A stretch of DNA of 15,106 nt from Thermoplasmatota archaeon (GTDB lineage Archaea > Thermoplasmatota > Thermoplasmata > Thermoplasmatales > Thermoplasmataceae), in assembly GCA_023379355.1 (NCBI GenBank), contig JAMCUD010000054.1, positions 1-15,106 of the forward strand, written 5' to 3'. The notes under the pieces were generated by a model, which made no database searches, was not told where the DNA came from, and worked only from the letters and a program-made list of their open reading frames with translations. Of the stretch, positions 6,944-15,106 are shown piece by piece. Made by a program: the position numbers and the translations under genes. Positions within the stretch are counted from its first letter, which is position 1; every line of letters starts with the position of its first letter.

Positions 6944-8467
6944 GTGTTTGCCAGAAGATCACCTGTACTTTTAATTCAGAACCTCATCGGAGCCGTGGTT
7001 GGTCTTGTGGGTCTATTCTTCATAACCCGATTTGTGGGTACAACAGATTGGGGTTTCGTATCATTTGGCATAGGTTTCGTGGGCATTCTATCCCTTTTCG
7101 GCGATCTGGGATATTCCACTGCCCATAATATTAAAGTGTCGCAGGGTGAAGACGTCGAGACCTGCAACGGAACATTTCTGGCCATAAAACTTGTACTGGG
7201 ATTTCTGTTCATAGCCATTGTTCTTGGATCACTGATCATATGGACCCACGTACTTCACAAAGGTTTCCAGTCACCCATTGAATTCTGGATAATTCTTTCA
7301 CTTATTCCATACTTCTTCTTCTCCAACTTCATAGGGTTCACAAAGACATTTTTCATTGCCAATCTGAAATCAACCAGGATAGCCATACCTCCGGTCATTG
7401 AGGCTCTCCTCAGAAACTCTGTTTTCATAGTTCTCGGTCTTACCATAAGATACAGCATTCTCTCCAATGCCGGTTATTTCCCGGCTGTTCTCGTTTCCTC
7501 AGCATACAGCTTTTCATATGCCGTGTATTTCCTCAGTTCATTCATACTGGGAAGGCCATGGAAAATAGCCAGGCCAACAAGAAAGATGATGAAGGCTTAC
7601 ACAGTTCTTGCACTGCCCCTGGCACTGGTGTCGGTGGTTGGGACGGTAAACGGTAACATAGACAAGGTTATCATAGAGTTCTACTGGCATGCAACTGCCA
7701 CAGGCGCTTTCTATTCCTCACAGAACATCGCACTTGTTGTGGGATCACTGAGTGCTTCCATGTCAATCTTCTTTCTCCCCATGCTTGTGAGGGTCAGGCA
7801 GGAAAATCAGAGGGAGGAGCACGCCAGATCCATAAAGGAGTTTGAAAGGCTCATATCACTTTTCGTCCTTCCCCTTGTTGTGGATATGGCCATTCTGGCC
7901 CAGTACGTAATGAACATATTCAACCAGGCTTATATTGCTTACAGTGGAATTCTTGCAGTGCTTTCCATAAGGGCATATTTCTCAGCCATAAATTCGCCAT
8001 ATTCCTCTGCAATAATGTCCAGGCAGAGAACGGGCAGGATAGCCATAATAGATTTCCTCTCAGTTCTTGGAAATATTGCCCTCATCCTTATTCTTGTGCC
8101 ACCATCCATCTTTGGCTTCACATATTTTTCGCTTGGTGCACTGGGGGCTGCAGTTGCAACCACAACCATAACTGCACTGGATATGGTATTTTACAGAATA
8201 TCGGTATCAAGACTTGAAAAAACCGGATACAATTTCAGGGTTGTGAGACACCTAATACCGGCACTTACCCAGGCCGCATTCATAATGTTCATTATCCATT
8301 TCATATCTCCAAAGGATATTGTAGTGCTGGCCCCACTTGGAGCTGCCGCAATGGTAATATATTTCCTTGTGGCAATTGCCATAAGGGAAACCAGCTTCGG
8401 TGATCTGCTGTTTCTCATAAAGAGCTTCAGCCCGAAAAAGATCCTCAGGCAGTTCAGGAATGAGTGA
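6944..8467 (+). CDS. Polysaccharide/lipid-linked oligosaccharide flippase (PST/MVF family), copy 1
   Basis: A protein of 507 residues with about 12-14 hydrophobic helices from residue 5 to 490 and a basic C-terminus (SFSPKKILRQFRNE). The N-terminal pattern (LIQNLIGAVVGLVGLFFITRFVG, then GFVSFGIGFVGILSLFGDLGYSTA) is characteristic of Wzx/RfbX-type exporters, which turn lipid-linked glycans across the membrane. GTG 6944 is the only reasonable start: a stop (TAA, 6908-6910) lies upstream in frame, and the only other candidate between is a CTG at 6932. It converges with the DUF2079 gene, with only 5 nt between stop codons. It shares fold and length but not obvious close sequence with flippase 2 at 11210-12715, so the two may serve different glycans or halves of one pathway. 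Confidence 0.85.
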   Translation: MFARRSPVLLIQNLIGAVVGLVGLFFITRFVGTTDWGFVSFGIGFVGILSLFGDLGYSTAHNIKVSQGEDVETCNGTFLAIKLVLGFLFIAIVLGSLIIWTHVLHKGFQSPIEFWIILSLIPYFFFSNFIGFTKTFFIANLKSTRIAIPPVIEALLRNSVFIVLGLTIRYSILSNAGYFPAVLVSSAYSFSYAVYFLSSFILGRPWKIARPTRKMMKAYTVLALPLALVSVVGTVNGNIDKVIIEFYWHATATGAFYSSQNIALVVGSLSASMSIFFLPMLVRVRQENQREEHARSIKEFERLISLFVLPLVVDMAILAQYVMNIFNQAYIAYSGILAVLSIRAYFSAINSPYSSAIMSRQRTGRIAIIDFLSVLGNIALILILVPPSIFGFTYFSLGALGAAVATTTITALDMVFYRISVSRLEKTGYNFRVVRHLIPALTQAAFIMFIIHFISPKDIVVLAPLGAAAMVIYFLVAIAIRETSFGDLLFLIKSFSPKKILRQFRNE

Positions 8468-8472
8468 ACAGA

Positions 8473-10275
8473 TCACCCAGGTGCTGTCTGCACAAGATTC
8501 ATCTCCACATCGGAATTTGCATTTCCCGAGTAAGTTAACGAAAACTGGACATTCATCATGTAAAATGGCACATTTAAAGAAATAATGGCATATCCGGCAG
8601 AGGAGATATTCACAGCATATGAATCAAACCCGGAGGTTCCGTTGAAATTATTGTATGATGCTGAAAAAACAGTACCATTCAAATTTCCGTTGAAGCCTGA
8701 AAGATTAAGCCTGTATTGCCCAGGGGCAAGAAATGCTTCATTAAAATAAAGGGTAGAAACATTCTTGCCCAGAGTGCTGTTGAATACACCATGGAAGCTG
8801 GAAATGGCCTGGTAGTTCAGGGGGATGAACTCTTCCACATTCCCCTTATATCCATATTCCAGTAAGATTTCACCATAGTCTTCAGCAACAATTCCATAAT
8901 GATCTGGTAGAAATATTCTATTTGTCTCGTTGATCATTGTATAATTCATGTTGAGAGTGAAATAAGTGGAATAGAAAGCAGGACTGTAAGGATCAGTAAT
9001 GACAAATTTTGGGTTCTTGACAAGAGGAAGAAAATCAGGAAGAAGCCAGTGATAACCGGCCGCAAGCTGGGGCATGTTGTTCTGTATGACTATGGTGGAA
9101 CCCGGAGTGATGAAATGTGACATTTTCAAAATACCGGAATCATAGGTATGGTAGGTGATTGCATTCATGGTCCCGTAGCTGTTCTGATTCCCCGTAATAT
9201 CATAATTCAGGGTGTGGTCATGGATGGTGCTTGTGGCAATGTTTCCAGCAGGAGTGAACATGAGTGCAAGGAATATATTCAGAACAAGAACAGCTGCTGC
9301 CACTCTCTTTGCAGATATTCCGCGTTTTCCAAATTTCCTGCCAAGCCTTTCAATACCGAAAATGAATGCCACAAATATCTGTGCAGCAACCAGCGCCGTA
9401 TACTGGTAAAACATGGTATCCACATAGGGGTAATATGAATTTGCAAAGACCAGTGCTGCAAATGGAATGATCAGGAAAAGAATATCTGGAGCCAGTATGC
9501 AGATGAACAGGACAGGGAGCATAATCCAGAAGAAATAGGACGCCTCGTATGCCCTTGAAGTGTGGGTGAATGCAAACGTGGAAGAGAATACTGAATTGGT
9601 TGCAAAGGATACTGCATATCCAGGTCCGATGTAGATATTTGCAGATGTAAATATTATCATGGAGCTTATAACAATTAGAAAGCCCGTTCCATGCAGATTG
9701 ATCTTTTTCTCACTGTTTTCCTTTCTATCCCTGAAAAATGCATAGAGTCCAAACAGTCCCATGATGACCGGTGATAGCAGGTCGGTCATGGAAGCTATAA
9801 CTGCAAATAAAACACTCTTCCTCCCCTGGCCTTTCAGGTAAAAGTAGAATGAGAACAGGAAAGGGGTGGGGAAAAGAGCCATGAAATGAAAATCGAACCA
9901 CAGCGGTCCGTAAAGTGGATAAAAGAGGAGGTAGGTTATTGCTATCATGAATGCTGTTTTGGCATCCCCGGTCTTCAGTTTCCCTATTAGGTATAAAGGA
10001 TATGCCCCTGCTGATACAACGAACGCCTGCAGAACAAGAACGGTCTGCGGATGGGGATAGATCAGATATATTACCGATAAAGGAAGGTATATGAGTTTAT
10101 TGAACGATATATGCATCAGATTATAGCCCAAGCTCTCATGGAACACTGAATAAAGGAGCAAAGAGCTCACGCCAAGATCGTAAACGCTGGCATTCATTGC
10201 CATATATTTCAATATGGCTATGTACGAATACACTATCCCATTGATAATTACGGCAGCCAGGACTGCAAATCTCAA
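8473..10275 (-). CDS. DUF2079-family polytopic membrane protein with extracellular C-terminal domain
   Basis: A protein of 600 residues. About 10 membrane helices fill residues 5-345, then a sequon-rich tail of about 250 residues (NYT, NET, NST, NVS, NLS, NGT, NIS) is predicted to face outside. The first loop contains YDLGVSSLLLYSVFHESL, then HISFNKLIYLPLSVIYLIYP and QTVLVLQA, the signature layout of DUF2079 proteins (FDLG..H.S.....PLY....P....VLQ). These are thought to be GT-C-like enzymes but have no proven reaction. The YDLG Asp is the likely catalytic residue by analogy. TTG 10275 is the only start codon in reach, about 31 nt after a TATA-like CATATATGG. The next base block upstream is the repeated motif TCAGACAGG (10276-10284, minus). 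Confidence 0.75.
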   Translation of the reverse strand: MRFAVLAAVIINGIVYSYIAILKYMAMNASVYDLGVSSLLLYSVFHESLGYNLMHISFNKLIYLPLSVIYLIYPHPQTVLVLQAFVVSAGAYPLYLIGKLKTGDAKTAFMIAITYLLFYPLYGPLWFDFHFMALFPTPFLFSFYFYLKGQGRKSVLFAVIASMTDLLSPVIMGLFGLYAFFRDRKENSEKKINLHGTGFLIVISSMIIFTSANIYIGPGYAVSFATNSVFSSTFAFTHTSRAYEASYFFWIMLPVLFICILAPDILFLIIPFAALVFANSYYPYVDTMFYQYTALVAAQIFVAFIFGIERLGRKFGKRGISAKRVAAAVLVLNIFLALMFTPAGNIATSTIHDHTLNYDITGNQNSYGTMNAITYHTYDSGILKMSHFITPGSTIVIQNNMPQLAAGYHWLLPDFLPLVKNPKFVITDPYSPAFYSTYFTLNMNYTMINETNRIFLPDHYGIVAEDYGEILLEYGYKGNVEEFIPLNYQAISSFHGVFNSTLGKNVSTLYFNEAFLAPGQYRLNLSGFNGNLNGTVFSASYNNFNGTSGFDSYAVNISSAGYAIISLNVPFYMMNVQFSLTYSGNANSDVEMNLVQTAPG

Positions 10276-11162
<887 letters not shown>

Positions 11163-11179
11163 ATCAAACACATCAATAA

Positions 11180-11209
11180 TCAGAAAAGAGGTATTTCTGA
11201 AATAAAAAA
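11180..11209 (-). terminator. Hairpin and T-run between convergent genes
   Basis: Read on the minus strand directly after the flippase 2 stop, TTTTTTATTT is followed by a perfect 7-bp inverted repeat (TCAGAAA 11180-11186 / TTTCTGA 11194-11200, 7-nt loop). A T-run at the stop codon fits archaeal termination. The hairpin is symmetric and could serve gmhA from the other side. Confidence 0.45.
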
Positions 11210-12715
11210 TCAGTTGAACATGAATCTGAACCTGCTGTAGACCTTGGGAAAGAATCTTGAGAGAACTTCCCTGTGTTCACCATTAAGGGCATGTGTTATC
11301 TTGATCAGGCCCAGATAGATCAAAATACCGGCAAGTATGTAAAATGGAAGGAAGAGAATCCTGTCTCCGGTCATGGCAGCAATGTAGTGGACAATCACAG
11401 CCATAACTATGGCTGATCCCCATATCTTGAAAACAGTCCTGAAGTTCAGACCGAATATGTGGCTTTTAAGTGAAGCGTAAAGAATGATCACAAAGGAAAC
11501 CACCATTATGCTTGAATACCCAATGGATGCACCAATTATTGAGAAGCGTGGTATGAGGATATATGAAAGAGCTACATTTGAAACAAGGGAAAGTGTTGAG
11601 GAGTACAGGAATATCTTGGTGACCCTGACACTGAACAATCCCTGGTTCAGCACATTGACTGAAACCAGGATTGCGGAAACTGTGAGAATTATATCCATTG
11701 GAAGTGCGCTGGTAAGATAACCTGATCCGGCAATTAGATCTATTATTGGGGTGGATAGGGCTATGATTCCAAGGGTTGCAGGTATGTACAGAAGAGATAC
11801 GATATCGTTGGTGATCCTGACGCTTCCCTTTACCGAATCTTTGCCGCTTTGTGCGTAGAACTGGGAGAATTTTGAAAGGGTTATGTTGTTAATCGGTCCG
11901 ATAAATATCCCGACTGATGAGACAACCAGCAGTGCAAGGTTGTAAATTCCCAGGCTTCCAAGGTTGAGAAAGAAGGCAACAACAAACCTGTCAACATAGG
12001 ATGCACTGATGCTTATTATTGAGGAAAAGAACAGTGGAGCGGAATATCTGAATATCTCGCCGGTTTTTACATTTATGGATTGTTCCTTACCCTTGAAGAT
12101 GAGTATTCTGTAAAGCATTGCCCCTGCACCTATGAAGTATCCGATCATCCAACCGGCCGGCACATAGACAAGAGATCTGAAAAAGAATGTCAGGACAGCT
12201 GCGGAACCGTAGGCAAGGACATAACTCACTATGGTGATCTTGCCATAGGTCTGGTACTTCTGCAGACCAAGCAGCATCCCACCAAGTATGTTGAACAGGA
12301 CCATTATGCCAACGTCGGGGGAGAGGAGCTCAATGACCCTGGTGTAACCGGTTGAGTGGAAGAATATCTGGGAAAGATAGGGCGCCATTGCCGCAACTGC
12401 AAGCGTCGATACAAAGAAAAGTCCTATGCCGATCTTGAGAAATTTGTTGATGATAGAGGCAGCACCCTTGGGGCTCTTTCTTCCGAGTTCATAGGATATA
12501 TAGTGCTGCATACCGTACTGCACACCCAGAGAAAATATGGTTGGAAATATAACAAGTATTGCAACAAGAAGAGTGAGTGAACCAACCTGGACAGGTTGAA
12601 AAATCCTCATGGCGTAGATATAGAATAGGGAACCTGCAATGGTCAGGGATCCGGAGCTTGCATACTGCAGGATAACACTCTTGGAAAAATCCCGGTTGGC
12701 AGTCTCTTCGGACAT
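11210..12715 (-). CDS. Polysaccharide/lipid-linked oligosaccharide flippase (PST/MVF family), copy 2
   Basis: A protein of 501 residues with about 12-14 membrane helices. The start (SKSVILQYASSGSLTIAGSLFYIYAMRIFQPVQVGSLTLLVAIL) and the central YVDRFVVAFFLNLGSLGIYNLALLV, an amphipathic helix followed by an Asp-Arg in a helix, are typical of polysaccharide transporters of the Wzx/RfbX type. It should flip lipid-linked glycan precursors outwards. ATG 12715 lies 26 nt after AATTAAATAC on the minus strand, so the start is well supported and leaderless. It ends facing the broken gmhA, with a T-run and hairpin between. An alternative would be a MATE-type drug exporter, which is unlikely in this setting. 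Confidence 0.85.
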   Translation of the reverse strand: MSEETANRDFSKSVILQYASSGSLTIAGSLFYIYAMRIFQPVQVGSLTLLVAILVIFPTIFSLGVQYGMQHYISYELGRKSPKGAASIINKFLKIGIGLFFVSTLAVAAMAPYLSQIFFHSTGYTRVIELLSPDVGIMVLFNILGGMLLGLQKYQTYGKITIVSYVLAYGSAAVLTFFFRSLVYVPAGWMIGYFIGAGAMLYRILIFKGKEQSINVKTGEIFRYSAPLFFSSIISISASYVDRFVVAFFLNLGSLGIYNLALLVVSSVGIFIGPINNITLSKFSQFYAQSGKDSVKGSVRITNDIVSLLYIPATLGIIALSTPIIDLIAGSGYLTSALPMDIILTVSAILVSVNVLNQGLFSVRVTKIFLYSSTLSLVSNVALSYILIPRFSIIGASIGYSSIMVVSFVIILYASLKSHIFGLNFRTVFKIWGSAIVMAVIVHYIAAMTGDRILFLPFYILAGILIYLGLIKITHALNGEHREVLSRFFPKVYSRFRFMFN

Positions 12716-12736
12716 TTCTCACAAGATTGGCTGGTT

Positions 12737-12746
12737 GTATTTAATT
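12737..12746 (-). promoter_or_regulatory. TATA box for flippase 2
   Basis: AATTAAATAC on the minus strand, centred 26 nt before ATG 12715. This is the canonical archaeal distance for a leaderless transcript. Confidence 0.5.
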
Positions 12747-13062
12747 CTTCACCGGTTCGGTGCTGTATTGAAATAGACTTCTTCTCAACATCCCGCATCC
12801 ATGTTCCAACCTAAAAGGTAGCCGACAGAATATGCATGGGCCTGGATTCCTTCTGGCCGTGGAACAGGGACCTTAATGCCAGTCATCCACCCTGTGTAAG
12901 ATGGTAATCATGAAGCAATATGCTATCCATACTGTGTCACCCCACCTTACGGCGTCCTGAACAATGACCTTCCGGAAATACTGCATTTCCATTTTCTTTC
13001 TTTCATACCTCGCCATGGGAGGGTCTTCTGTAACATCCAAGTTGAACGGTGACTACGGATTA

Positions 13063-13070
13063 ATTTTATA
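13063..13070 (+). promoter_or_regulatory. TATA-like box for the epimerase-hddA pair
   Basis: ATTTTATA, centred about 23 nt before ATG 13090 and 32 nt before ATG 13099. It is the only good promoter before the two overlapping genes, so they should be co-transcribed from here. Confidence 0.45.
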
Positions 13071-13089
13071 CTTACTTTGCAATCAAGTG

Positions 13090-14025
13090 ATGATATTGAT
13101 GCAGAACACGATCAAGAACAAGGAGATATTGGTAACTGGAGGGGCAGGTTTCATAGGTACCAATCTGGTCAGGACTCTCGCTGCCGACAATGAGGTCACG
13201 GTAATTGACAATTTACATACGGGTTCAGAGGGGAACCTCAAGGAACTTATTGAAAGCAAGCAGATCAAGATCATAAGGGATGATGCAAAGAACATTGGAA
13301 AATACAAACTGCAGAGTGATCTGGTATTCCATCTTGGATTTCCCTCAGCTTCCCCAATGTACAGGGAAAATCCAAACCTGGTATCGGAGGTCGTTTCCGG
13401 AATGACTGCAGTTCTGGAATACTGCAAGGACAACAGCGTAAATCTGGTGTATTCATCAACATCCTCAATATACAATGGTGTTAAGCCTCCCCACAGGGAA
13501 AACATAGTTCCAGGTGTAACTGACTTTTACACTGAAGCCAGAATATATACAGAAAGACTTTCAAAACTTTACAATGATCTATTCGGTGTCAATGTAGCAG
13601 CAATGAGGTTCTTTTCCGTTTACGGCAAATATGAAAAGGCAAAAGGGGGTTATGCAAATCTTGTTACCCAGTTTCTATGGAACATAAGGGATAAGCAGGA
13701 ACCGGTAATATACGGTGATGGAGAACAGAGAAGGGATTTTGTTTATGCTGAGGACCTTGTTGAATCCCTACTGCTTGCCTCCAAAATAAAGGGTTGCGAA
13801 GTATTTAATGTCGGTTCAGGTAAGAACTACTCACTGAATCAGATGCTCGAGATGCTGAACAGACATCTTGGCACCCACGTGAAGGCAAAATACGTAAAAA
13901 TGCCAGTAAAGAATTATGTGATGGAAACACTTGCAGATACAGCAAAATCGGAAAAGGTTCTTGGTTTCAAGGCTAAAACAACTCTAGAGGAAGGAATAAA
14001 GATCATATCAGAGTTTTATAAATGA
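13090..14025 (+). CDS. NAD-dependent sugar-nucleotide epimerase/dehydratase (extended SDR)
   Basis: A protein of 311 residues when begun at ATG 13090 (ATG 13099 is also possible). It is an extended short-chain dehydrogenase acting on a nucleotide sugar. Visible are the NAD-binding TGGAGFIG (16-23), VIDNLHTG (38-45), the active-site SSTSS (122-126), and GDGEQRRDFVYAEDLV, the conserved substrate-loop Arg and Asp. The catalytic Tyr is in YTEARIYTERL (Y147), where the usual Lys of YxxxK is Arg (R151). The surrounding RFFSVYGKYEKAKGGYANLVTQFLW matches a group of archaeal and clostridial epimerases that, as I remember them, share this YTEAR form. The substrate is unknown; UDP-glucose/UDP-GlcNAc 4-epimerisation or heptose modification is possible. 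Its stop overlaps the hddA start (ATGA). Confidence 0.85.
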   Translation: MILMQNTIKNKEILVTGGAGFIGTNLVRTLAADNEVTVIDNLHTGSEGNLKELIESKQIKIIRDDAKNIGKYKLQSDLVFHLGFPSASPMYRENPNLVSEVVSGMTAVLEYCKDNSVNLVYSSTSSIYNGVKPPHRENIVPGVTDFYTEARIYTERLSKLYNDLFGVNVAAMRFFSVYGKYEKAKGGYANLVTQFLWNIRDKQEPVIYGDGEQRRDFVYAEDLVESLLLASKIKGCEVFNVGSGKNYSLNQMLEMLNRHLGTHVKAKYVKMPVKNYVMETLADTAKSEKVLGFKAKTTLEEGIKIISEFYK

Positions 14026-15008
14026 AGCAGAGAATGATAATGTCCAGAACCCCCCTGAGAATTACGTTCGTTGGAGGAGGTACAGATCTGCCGGAGTATT
14101 ACAGAACACACGGTCCCGGTGCTGTTGTTTCAGCTGCCATTGACAAATACATCTATGTTCTGGTAAACAAGAAATTTGACCATAAGATAAGGGTGAGCTA
14201 TTCCCACACGGAGATAGTGGATCATGTAGACCAGATCAGGCACCCATCCGTGAGGGAGGCCCTGAAACTTCTTGGAATTGATGGTGGCATCGAGATCGTC
14301 TCAATATCTGACATACCGTCACAGGGCACTGGTCTTGGGTCAAGCAGCACTTTTCTCGTGGGATTGCTCAACGCACTGCACGCATACAAGGGGGAACTTG
14401 CGTCTGCTGGGCAGCTTGCCCAGGAGGCCGTGAAGATTGAGCGACAAATACTTGCAGAACCCGGCGGTAAGCAGGATCAGTTTGCAGCAGCCTACGGCGG
14501 CCTCAATATGATAGTTTTCAACAGGGATGAGAGTGTGGAGGTGAAGCCGCTGATCTCAAATGAGGATACCAGGATGAATCTGGATTCGCATCTTCTCCTT
14601 CTGTACACCGGAAAGGAGAGAAGCTCTGCCACAATACACAACAGCCAGAAGGCCACGGTCGAACAGAATATCCGGAGTTATGATACCATGAGGGAACTTG
14701 CATATGAACTTTACAGGAAACTCTCAGCCAATGACTACAATTCCACAGGACAGGTGATGCATGAAAACTGGCTTCTGAAGAAGGGGCTGGCATCGGGCAT
14801 AACATGGGATTTCATAGATCAGTGCTATGACCGGGCCCTTAATATGGGGGCTACGGGAGGAAAACTCATAGGTGCCGGAGGTGGGGGATTCCTCATGTTC
14901 TTTGCAAAACCAGAATTCCATGGCAGAATAGCGTCAGCACTGAATTTAAGGAAGGTCGACTTCAGTATCCAGTACCAGGGTTCGAGCATAATCTATGTGG
15001 GGGATTGA
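14022..15008 (+). CDS. hddA: D-glycero-alpha-D-manno-heptose 7-phosphate kinase (GHMP family)
   Basis: A protein of 328 residues, the usual length for HddA. It would phosphorylate heptose 7-phosphate at C1, the step after GmhA and before GmhB. Motifs are SRTPLRITFVGGGTDLPEYY (8-27, the HddA-type N-terminus), the ATP-binding PSQGTGLGSSSTF (99-111), EPGGKQDQFAAAYGG (146-160, with the GHMP catalytic-type Asp152), and the C-terminal GATGGKLIGAGGGGFLMFF. The GGGTDLPEYY and GGKQDQ context distinguishes it from galactokinase and mevalonate kinase; a related fucose kinase-like sugar kinase is the main alternative. It overlaps the epimerase by 4 nt, so translation is probably coupled. It lies about 2.9 kb from gmhA and 11 kb from gmhB. 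Confidence 0.88.
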   Translation: MKQRMIMSRTPLRITFVGGGTDLPEYYRTHGPGAVVSAAIDKYIYVLVNKKFDHKIRVSYSHTEIVDHVDQIRHPSVREALKLLGIDGGIEIVSISDIPSQGTGLGSSSTFLVGLLNALHAYKGELASAGQLAQEAVKIERQILAEPGGKQDQFAAAYGGLNMIVFNRDESVEVKPLISNEDTRMNLDSHLLLLYTGKERSSATIHNSQKATVEQNIRSYDTMRELAYELYRKLSANDYNSTGQVMHENWLLKKGLASGITWDFIDQCYDRALNMGATGGKLIGAGGGGFLMFFAKPEFHGRIASALNLRKVDFSIQYQGSSIIYVGD

Positions 15009-15062
15009 ATAAAGGACTGATTGGTCTCAATTTCCATAGCCAGATATGAAAAATGTACTTCC

Positions 15063-15094
15063 GCAGTCAGTTTTTTATGAAAAATCATAACTGC
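15063..15094 (+). terminator. T-run within a small inverted repeat after hddA
   Basis: TTTTTT (15071-15076) lies 63 nt after the hddA stop, between GCAGT (15063-15067) and ACTGC (15090-15094). A short T/A complementary pair sits inside. It fits an archaeal T-rich terminator for the epimerase-hddA pair. Confidence 0.4.
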
Positions 15095-15106
15095 CCCCGG
15101 CAGATC

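Larger units (their letters stand above)
12716..13089. other. Gene-poor region upstream of the epimerase
   Basis: It holds divergent promoters for flippase 2 and the epimerase and about 300 nt I cannot explain. On the minus strand two short open frames overlap. A 47-codon ATG frame (13016 to 12873) ends ILHRVDDWH. A second, from about 12909 to 12787, has residues ending VGYLLGWNMDAGC. They could be parts of one decayed gene or chance; I recognise no family. Extending the epimerase upstream to an ATG at 12964 adds residues unlike its family and is rejected. Confidence 0.35.

Noticed and set aside
12964..13089. Extension of the epimerase to an upstream ATG at 12964
   Set aside because: The added 42 residues do not resemble epimerase sequence, and the TATA-like box at 13063-13070 would fall inside the gene.

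Overview
The window looks like a chromosomal segment of a Thermoplasmata (Thermoplasmatales-like) archaeon. The base composition is moderately AT-rich by eye. Arg is mostly AGA/AGG and Ile often ATA. Several genes have a TATA-like box about 24-30 nt before the start codon with no ribosome-binding site, which points to leaderless transcripts. TTG and GTG starts are frequent. The extracellular protein parts are crowded with N-glycosylation sequons, and one secreted-type protein carries GLP..TTW / LPNGTY repeats of the kind seen in Thermoplasmata surface proteins. No rRNA, tRNA, CRISPR array or intact insertion sequence was seen.

Layout. Positions 1-2396 hold the 3' part of a large surface protein (the reading frame is still open at the left edge) with a sequon-rich ectodomain, one membrane helix and a cytoplasmic zinc ribbon. 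It is followed by a GmhB-type heptose bisphosphate phosphatase. Two minus-strand genes come next: a small SAM methyltransferase and a polytopic GT-C-like membrane protein. A divergent promoter region then leads to three plus-strand genes: a GRAM/PH-like zinc-ribbon protein, a thioredoxin-like protein and a polysaccharide flippase. A minus-strand DUF2079-type membrane protein converges on the flippase. A 338-bp gap precedes a GmhA-type sedoheptulose-7-phosphate isomerase gene broken by an internal deletion and frameshift. It converges on a second flippase (minus strand). After a 374-bp gap, an NAD-dependent sugar epimerase overlaps an HddA-type heptose-7-phosphate kinase by 4 nt.

How it fits together. 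The theme is building and exporting a surface glycan. GmhA, HddA and GmhB are three of the four steps that make nucleotide-activated D-glycero-D-manno-heptose in the GDP-heptose route. Only the nucleotidyltransferase (HddC-like) is missing from the window. The epimerase would supply another activated sugar or modify the heptose. The two flippases could move lipid-linked glycans across the membrane. The two large polytopic proteins with outward C-terminal domains are candidates for polyprenyl-phosphate-sugar-dependent transferases. The sequon-rich surface protein would be an obvious acceptor. The most striking features are an apparent bacterial-style heptose pathway in an archaeon, scattered over about 12.5 kb, and the broken isomerase gene within it.
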